Positions 60,494 through 64,000 of a stretch of 64,000 bases of DNA are shown in pieces. The notes beneath the pieces are model-generated. The model made no database searches. It had not been told where the DNA came from and worked only from the letters and a program-made list of their open reading frames with translations. The stretch is taken from the NCBI GenBank assembly GCA_050084985.1, contig JBITNC010000001.1:210800001-210864000 (forward strand), written 5' to 3'. The position numbers and the translations under genes were made by a program. The stretch's first letter is position 1. Every line of letters starts with the position of its first letter. This DNA comes from Nageia nagi. Its lineage: Eukaryota > Pinophyta.

Positions 60494-60509
60494 TGCCACC
60501 TCTCTTGGG
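60494..60509 (-). other. Polypurine tract of element F
   Basis: On the minus strand CCCAAGAGAGGTGGCA precedes TGTTAGGATACC. It overlaps the end of the pol frame (IPREVAC), as is common in chromoviruses. Confidence 0.75.
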
Positions 60510-61960
60510 ATGAAGCTTTTTTCTCAAATCTTGAAGTGTGGAAACTATTGTTGTAGCTAATGAAGTACTTCCCATGTTGCATCTTCTGGTGCCATGCCTT
60601 GCCACTGCATAAGGACTTCTATGATGGAGCGATTATGAAGCTATCATGAATGTTGATCTAGAACTACCTCAAGTAAAATTACCATTGATCCATCCTTTAC
60701 TAACTAATGTAATTATGTGTAAACCCAAACCTCCAACCCAACCACTTTCTTGAGATAAGAGACATGAAACACTGGGTGAATCTTGGAAGAAGCAAGAAGC
60801 TTTAGTTTGTATGTAGTTGGGCCAATGTGTTGTAACATCTTATAAGGACCATAAAACTTTGGGGATAATTTTTGAGGGCTTTTTATTTTTAAGAATTTTT
60901 AGTGATAAGGTTGTAGCCTCAAAAATACCATGTCATCTACCTAAAACTCCCTTTCCACATGTTGTTGATTAGCCTATTATTTCATATGATGTTGGGCTCT
61001 CTAAAGGTTATCCTTGAGCAAACAAAGAATATCATCTTGAGTAACTAAATCTAAGTCAACTACCTAAACTTTACTAGTACCTACAACATATGAGGTGACT
61101 GTTGGTGGAGCTTAACCATACATAGCTTCATAGGGGGTCATCTTACTAGTAGAATGATAAGATGTATTATACCACCACTCAACCAAGGGAAGCCATTGTA
61201 CCCAATGTATAGGTTGTGTTAAATCAAAATAATGTAAATATGTTTCCAAACATTTGTTGATAATTTCAATCTAACCATCAATTTGTGAGTGATATGTTGA
61301 GGTCATGTTTAGTTGGGTACCTTATAGCTTAAAAAGCTCTTTCCAAAAATAGCTTGTAAAAGTGGAATCATGATCACTGATAATTGTCTTTGGAATGCCA
61401 TGTAGTTTGAAAATTATATCCAAGAATAATTATGCCACTATCACTACTTTGTAGGGATGAGCCAATGAACCAAAATGAGCATATTTGGATAACTAACCAA
61501 CCACCACTAGAATAACTAATTTAAAATTGAATTTAGGAATGCCTTCAATGAAATCCATTTATATATTGGTCCATGTAAAGCTAGGTATGGGAAGAGGTTG
61601 AAGGAGTCCTATAGTACCCACTATCTCATCCTTTTATCATTGACATACATCACAAGCTACCATAAACTACTTAATATCCAATTTCATACCTATCCAATAG
61701 AATGACTATGCCACCTACTTATAAGTTTTCAAAAATCCATCATGTCCTGATGTAGGTGTGGAATGCAATTCAACAAGTATTTTTGATTTACATTTTTTAA
61801 GGAGATGATAACAAAATTTGACCTTTGAATCTCAAAATACCATCATGTCATGTGTGGTGTGGTTTACTCATGGGGTCTTAAATGATCTATTTTAATAATT
61901 CTTAGGTGGAGCTATCCTCTACCCACTCTTGTTTAACTTTATCTAACCATTGAGGAATAG
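60510..61960 (-). pseudogene. Element F integrase and chromodomain
   Basis: On the minus strand: zinc-region remnant VACDVCQ (about 61660), FTWTNI then MDFIEGIPK, LHGIPKTIISDHDSTFTSYF (D of the core, about 61400-61360), TSTYHSQIDG then IEIINKCLETYLHYF (the catalytic E kept), MTPYEAMYG, and [17 protein letters not shown]. The chromodomain near 60660-60550 has RSIIEVLMQWQGMAPEDATW then EVL. Chromodomains steer integration to marked chromatin. About ten stops, mostly in place of Q or W. Confidence 0.85.
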
Positions 61961-63210
61961 GAGATGAAAGATCTTACAATGCTACTTGATCTTCAAATTT
62001 TCTAGATAGAGCATCGGTAACCACATTCTCCTTACCTTTACGGTATACTATCTCATTATCATACCCTAGTAGTTAGGTCACCTATTTTTGTTTCTTAAGT
62101 ATAAAAATATGTTTCTCAATGAAAAATTTCAAATTATGATGATCTTTGATGATGATGAAATGGAAACTAATGAGATATGGTCTCCAACATTGAACTACAT
62201 GAATGATGGCAAGCATTTCTTTTTCATAAGTGGATTTACCCAAATTTTTACTATAGAGTACTCTACTAGTGAATGCCAAGGGATGTCCCTATTGCATAAA
62301 TACTAGCCTAATTCCTACTCCATAAGCATCACTTTCTAACATAAAGGTTTTAGAAAAATTTGGCATTGCTAATACTAGGATGGTACACATTGGCTCTTTG
62401 AGCTTAAGGAAAGCTACCTTAAATTGAGGGGACCATTGGAATGCATTATTTTTCAACAACATGGTTATAAGTGCTATAATCTTACCATAATCCTTCACAA
62501 ATTTCCTATAATAGCCTATCAACCCTAAGAATCCTTTAAGACTTTTCAAATATGTAGGAATAGACCATTTCTACATGTCAGTAATCTTTTATGGATCCAC
62601 CTTAACTCCCTCTTTAGATATAATATGGCCTAAGTAGTCAATTTCCCTCTTATCAAATGAATATTTTGATTTTTTTGCATATAACTAGTGTTTTTTCAAA
62701 ATTTGTAAAGTTTTTTCAACATGTGCCACATGTTCTTGCCATCTCTTATTGTAGATCAAGATATCATCAAAGAAAACTAAAATGAACTTCTTGAGGAAAA
62801 GATGAAATACCTAATTCATTAAACTTTGAAATGTGGATGGAGCATTTGTGAGGCCAAAAGGAATGACCAAGAACTCATAATGGCCTTCATAGGTGTGAAA
62901 TACAATTTTTGGTATATCCTCCTCCTTGAGATGGATTTAGTGATACCCAAATCATAGGTCCAACTTGGAAAAATATCTTTCCCCATGTAGTTCATCCAAT
63001 AATTCATCAATGATTGGGATGGAAAAATTGTCCTTGATGGTAATTTTTTTGAGGGCCTTGAAATCCACACACATATGCCATGAATTATATTTTTTATGAA
63101 CCAATATAATTGGAGAAGAATATAGGCTTACACTAAGTCAATTTCTCCTGCATCCAATAGTTCCTTAACCAATTTATCAATTTCATTTTTTTGTAAACAA
63201 GGATATCAAT
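61961..63210 (-). pseudogene. Element F reverse transcriptase and RNase H
   Basis: On the minus strand: YDLGYHQIHL-type palm text and [19 protein letters not shown] (about 62880-62830). FFDDILIY at about 62775-62750 has the catalytic DD at 62763-62768. Then GHIISKEGVKVDP and, in the open frame 62549-62289, SLKGFLGLIGYYRKFVKDYG. RNase H (62279-62082) reads AFTSRVLYSKNLGKSTYEKE then MLAIIHVVQCWRPYL. Shifts and a few stops separate the pieces, but conservation is high. Confidence 0.9.
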
Positions 63211-63529
63211 AAGGATGAATGTTTGGTGGGTGACTTCTTAGAACCAACTAGATAGCATGATCATATGATCATTGGGGTGGTAAGCCCATTGGTTCCTCAA
63301 AGTTACTTGAATGATTACTTAAGATGGGCTATAGATCCTTAGGCTCTATGACTTCAAATTCAATGATTGATAAAGAGTATAACTATGTCAGCATCCCTTT
63401 TCTAATTTTTTGTAGGATATTTTTCATGTGATGTGAGCTCACAATTTGTATAGGTCCATCCTATAATACTCTAAGAGTATACTCTTATTCATCTATTTTA
63501 AAGGTCATCCATAGCTCTACAAAATTCCA

Positions 63530-64000
63530 CTACAGGATGCTCAAAGTCTTCAACCATTGTACCCCCAAAACTATATCACATCCCCCAAGTGGTAAAGCAT
63601 ACATGTCACTTTTCAAAGTATAATGGTCCATGCTTAGTTTGACATTATGACATGTGCCTTTACATGCTATTTTTCCTCTATTAATAACCATAACCTCAAA
63701 ATTATTTATAGGGTGGATGTAACAGTTAGCAACCTTAGCCACCCATGGATCAATGAAATTATGCATACTTCTTAAATCCAACAATATTATGAAAGGGTGC
63801 TTTTTAAAAAACCCTTTGACCTTCATAGTTTGAGGGGTAGTAATTCTTGTAGTAATTCTTGCCAATGCATTGTAAGAGATAATCAAGGTCTCCTCATTTA
63901 GAATTTTCTTTATAGTCTCTTCAGGTGCACTCTCATATTCCTCCTCACTAGGAGCATTAGCATCAAGTAAATATAATTTTTATTGAGTACAATGATGACC
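63530..64000 (-). pseudogene. Element F protease and end of gag
   Basis: The open frame 63886-63530 begins in a linker. The protease has LLDLRSMHNFI where DSGS-HNFI is usual, so the catalytic D-S-G is D-L-R and it is probably inactive. It ends with LPLGGCDIVLGVQWLKTLSIL minus its last residues, a chromovirus signature. Upstream, 63930-64000 gives ESAPEETIKKILNEE and the last gag residues. The frame from 63530 to RT (63210) is a linker with stops. Confidence 0.8.

Larger units (their letters stand above)
60090..64000 (-). mobile_element. Element F: chromovirus (Ty3/gypsy, Tekay/Del-like), 5' part outside the window
   Basis: Minus-strand element reading protease, RT, RNase H, integrase, chromodomain, polypurine tract, LTR. 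The last gag residues lie near 63930-64000. The gene order, the LGGCDIVLGVQWL protease signature and a C-terminal chromodomain place it with plant chromoviruses, a different branch from elements A-E. Confidence 0.85.

Overview
The window looks like intergenic DNA from a seed plant with a large, repeat-rich genome. It is very AT-rich. Nearly all recognisable coding sequence is decayed Ty3/gypsy LTR retrotransposon, and the main families belong to the plant Tat/Ogre lineage. The evidence for that lineage is gag with a C-x2-H-x4-H-x4-C knuckle, a second archaeal-type RNase H between RNase H and integrase, long 5' leaders, and antisense plant-mobile-domain (PMD) ORFs near the 3' end. Species cannot be named. 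A conifer or another giant-genome plant would fit. I found no intact host gene, rRNA, tRNA or CRISPR array.

The layout is a stack of nested insertions. Element A (minus strand) is the oldest layer, present as 1-5198 and 38736-40163 and interrupted by two elements. Element B (plus, 5199-38735; LTRs of 805 and 835 bp, target duplication CTTAG) lies in A. Element C (plus, 10812-25470; LTRs of 2064 and 2065 bp, target duplication ACTTG) lies inside the protease codons of B. Element D (plus, from 40164) sits in the integrase of A. D is itself split by insertion G (41753-46589, target duplication TTATT), which has TG...CA ends and carries a broken PPR gene. Element E (minus, from about 55535) interrupts the 3' part of D. 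Element F (minus, 60090 to the window end) is a chromovirus lying in E. The outer ends of A, D, E and F lie outside the window.

B and D are related copies with gag, protease, a linker with a G-patch-like motif, RT, RNase H, archaeal RNase H and integrase. All have stops and frameshifts, and B has lost catalytic residues. B also carries a long unassigned sense ORF after integrase and an antisense PMD ORF. C keeps a gag-protease reading frame with a long N-terminal extension but has no RT, RNase H or integrase. It shares LTR ends, primer site, polypurine tract, leader blocks and a 3' noncoding module with B, so it looks like a non-autonomous partner of B/D-type elements. That module contains a perfect 14-nt inverted repeat around a purine tract and is the best candidate here for an undescribed cis-acting RNA element. 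All boundaries and divergences were read by eye.
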